Assembly (NCBI GenBank): GCA_937886445.1
Contig: CALGBY010000104.1
Coordinates: forward strand, 1 to 6,181
DNA length: 6,181 nt
Direction of reading: 5' to 3'
DNA from: an uncultured Clostridia bacterium
Lineage (GTDB): Bacteria; Bacillota; Clostridia; Christensenellales; Aristaeellaceae
The position numbers and the translations under genes are program-made. The notes under the pieces were generated by a model. The model saw only the letters and a list, made by a program, of their open reading frames with translations, ran no database searches and was not told the DNA's origin. Positions 5,521 to 6,181 of the stretch are shown piece by piece (positions within the stretch are counted from its first letter, which is position 1; the number at the start of each line of letters is the position of its first letter).

Positions 5521-5976
5521 ATGAGCGACGTTTCCGAACGCGTATCCTATCTGAAGGGCCTTGTGGAAGGCATGGATATCGATCCCGAAAAGCCCGAAGG
5601 AAAGGTGCTTGGAAAGATCATGGAAGTGCTGGACGCCATTTCCGCCGAGCTGGACAGCCTGCGTCACGATCACGAAGAGCTGGATGAATATGTCTCCTCC
5701 ATCGATGAGGATCTTTCCGATATGGAAGATGCTCTCTATGGCGATGATGAGGAAGACGAAGAGGAAGACAGCCCCTGCGCCCGCTGCCATGGCTGCGATG
5801 ATGAAGAGGAAGATGAAGACGATGACGGCATCGTTGAATATGCCTGCCCTCATTGCGGCAAGGAAATGACCTTTGAAGTGGACAATTTTGACTTTGATGA
5901 AGATTATCTGTGCCCCAACTGCCATCAGCCTCTGTTTCCCGAAGCGGAGGAAGATGACGATGAGGAGAACGAATAA
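5521..5976 (+). CDS. Acidic zinc-ribbon protein, CD1247 N-terminal-domain type
   Basis: The 151-residue protein has no established function. Residues 1-70 are predicted helical or coiled-coil, beginning MSDVSERVSYLKGLVEGM, and resemble the CD1247 N-terminal domain found in Clostridia. An acidic linker (75-104) contains an extra cysteine cluster, C86, C89 and C92 (CARCHGC). The C-terminal part holds two CxxC knuckles, C109/C112 (CPHC) and C131/C134 (CPNC), consistent with one zinc ribbon. The tail is almost all Asp and Glu. By my count 58 of 151 residues are Asp or Glu and only 8 are Lys or Arg, so it is strongly anionic. AAAGGAG (5508-5514) is 6 nt before the ATG. It starts 37 nt after efp and is the last gene before a strong terminator, so it is co-expressed with efp. 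The zinc ribbon suggests contact with RNA polymerase, ribosome or another protein, but that is inference; the negative charge argues against direct nucleic-acid binding. Confidence 0.85.
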   Translation: MSDVSERVSYLKGLVEGMDIDPEKPEGKVLGKIMEVLDAISAELDSLRHDHEELDEYVSSIDEDLSDMEDALYGDDEEDEEEDSPCARCHGCDDEEEDEDDDGIVEYACPHCGKEMTFEVDNFDFDEDYLCPNCHQPLFPEAEEDDDEENE

Positions 5977-5989
5977 GCTTTGCTCAGAA

Positions 5990-6042
5990 CCGGTGTGACC
6001 GGCGTGCCTGCCCCCTTTGCGGGGAGCATCGGGCTTAACGCC
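5990..6042 (+). other. Structured 3' untranslated region, candidate RNA element
   Basis: Between the last stop codon and the terminator are two overlapping foldings. CCGGT (5990-5994) pairs with ACCGG (5998-6002) around a GTG loop. A larger nested stem uses GGCGT (6001-6005) with ACGCC (6038-6042), GCC (6006-6008) with GGC (6032-6034), and an inner TGC-CCCC / GGGG-A-GCA hairpin with loop TTTGC. The two foldings share bases 6001-6002, so they compete. No known RNA family is recognised. Confidence 0.4.
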
Positions 6043-6053
6043 GTGCCGTGCTG

Positions 6054-6089
6054 AAAACAGCCGCTGTGCGCGAGCACGGCGGCTGTTTT
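6054..6089 (+). terminator. Strong hairpin terminator after the efp operon
   Basis: AAAACAGCCGC (6054-6064) pairs perfectly with GCGGCTGTTTT (6079-6089). The stem continues with a T-G wobble (6065/6078) and GTGC/GCAC, closed by a GCGA tetraloop of the GNRA class (6070-6073). This gives a 16-bp stem with A-tract and T-tract ends, so it could act in both directions. It begins 77 nt after the zinc-ribbon gene stop codon. The remaining 6090-6181 has no recognisable gene; the last 40 bases are very AT-rich and may belong to a promoter of a downstream gene, but no convincing -35/-10 pair was found. Confidence 0.85.
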
Positions 6090-6181
6090 GAACGATACAG
6101 GCGAATAAATATGCGTGTTCCGCGCCCAGGGCAATCGCTTATTGCAAAATAGTTAAAAATTTATTAAGAAAGTATTACCAA

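Noticed and set aside
6142..6178. A promoter at the right end starting from TTGCAA (6142-6147)
   Set aside because: No -10 hexamer lies at proper spacing (TATTAA is 14 bp away, TAAGAA at 17 bp is poor), and the downstream gene is not in the window.

Overview
The window looks like a chromosomal segment of a Gram-positive, Clostridia-type (Bacillota) bacterium with moderately high GC. The main evidence is the run of an M24 Xaa-Pro peptidase, elongation factor P and an acidic zinc-ribbon protein, which resembles the yqhT-efp neighbourhood next to the spoIIIA sporulation operon in Bacillus and Clostridium. Strong GGAGG-type ribosome binding sites and sigma-A-like promoters agree with this. All six genes are on the + strand.

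Layout. (1) Bases 1-1160: a single 10-helix EamA/DMT-family transporter gene lies between two same-orientation copies of a small palindromic repeat. The left copy is cut by the window edge. The right copy is complete at about 160 bp. It has GGGTGTGT termini, is flanked by TA dinucleotides, folds end to end into one imperfect hairpin and encodes nothing. It looks like a MITE with TA target duplications (IS630/Tc1-mariner style). Its left boundary coincides with the transporter's stop codon. (2) Bases 1166-3702: a promoter (TTGCAT-N17-TATAAT), with an inverted repeat just upstream, drives a polyol/hexuronate dehydrogenase of the mannitol dehydrogenase/fructuronate reductase family. A Nudix-DUF1653 fusion gene follows 34 nt later. 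The unit ends at a terminator-like hairpin with an unusually long, structured loop. (3) Bases 3753-6089: an extended -10 promoter leads into an apparent three-gene operon of M24 peptidase (GTG start, reassigned here to 3799), efp and a very acidic CxxC zinc-ribbon protein. It is closed by a strong 16-bp hairpin with a GCGA tetraloop. A separate structured stretch lies between the last stop codon and that terminator.

How the genes fit together. The third unit is housekeeping: EF-P relieves ribosome stalling at polyproline and the peptidase removes residues preceding proline, so both concern proline-containing peptides. The dehydrogenase is probably sugar-acid or polyol catabolism. The Nudix-DUF1653 protein has no evident link to it beyond apparent co-transcription. 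The most unusual part of the window is the MITE pair around the transporter gene. No phage, CRISPR, tRNA or rRNA signal was seen.
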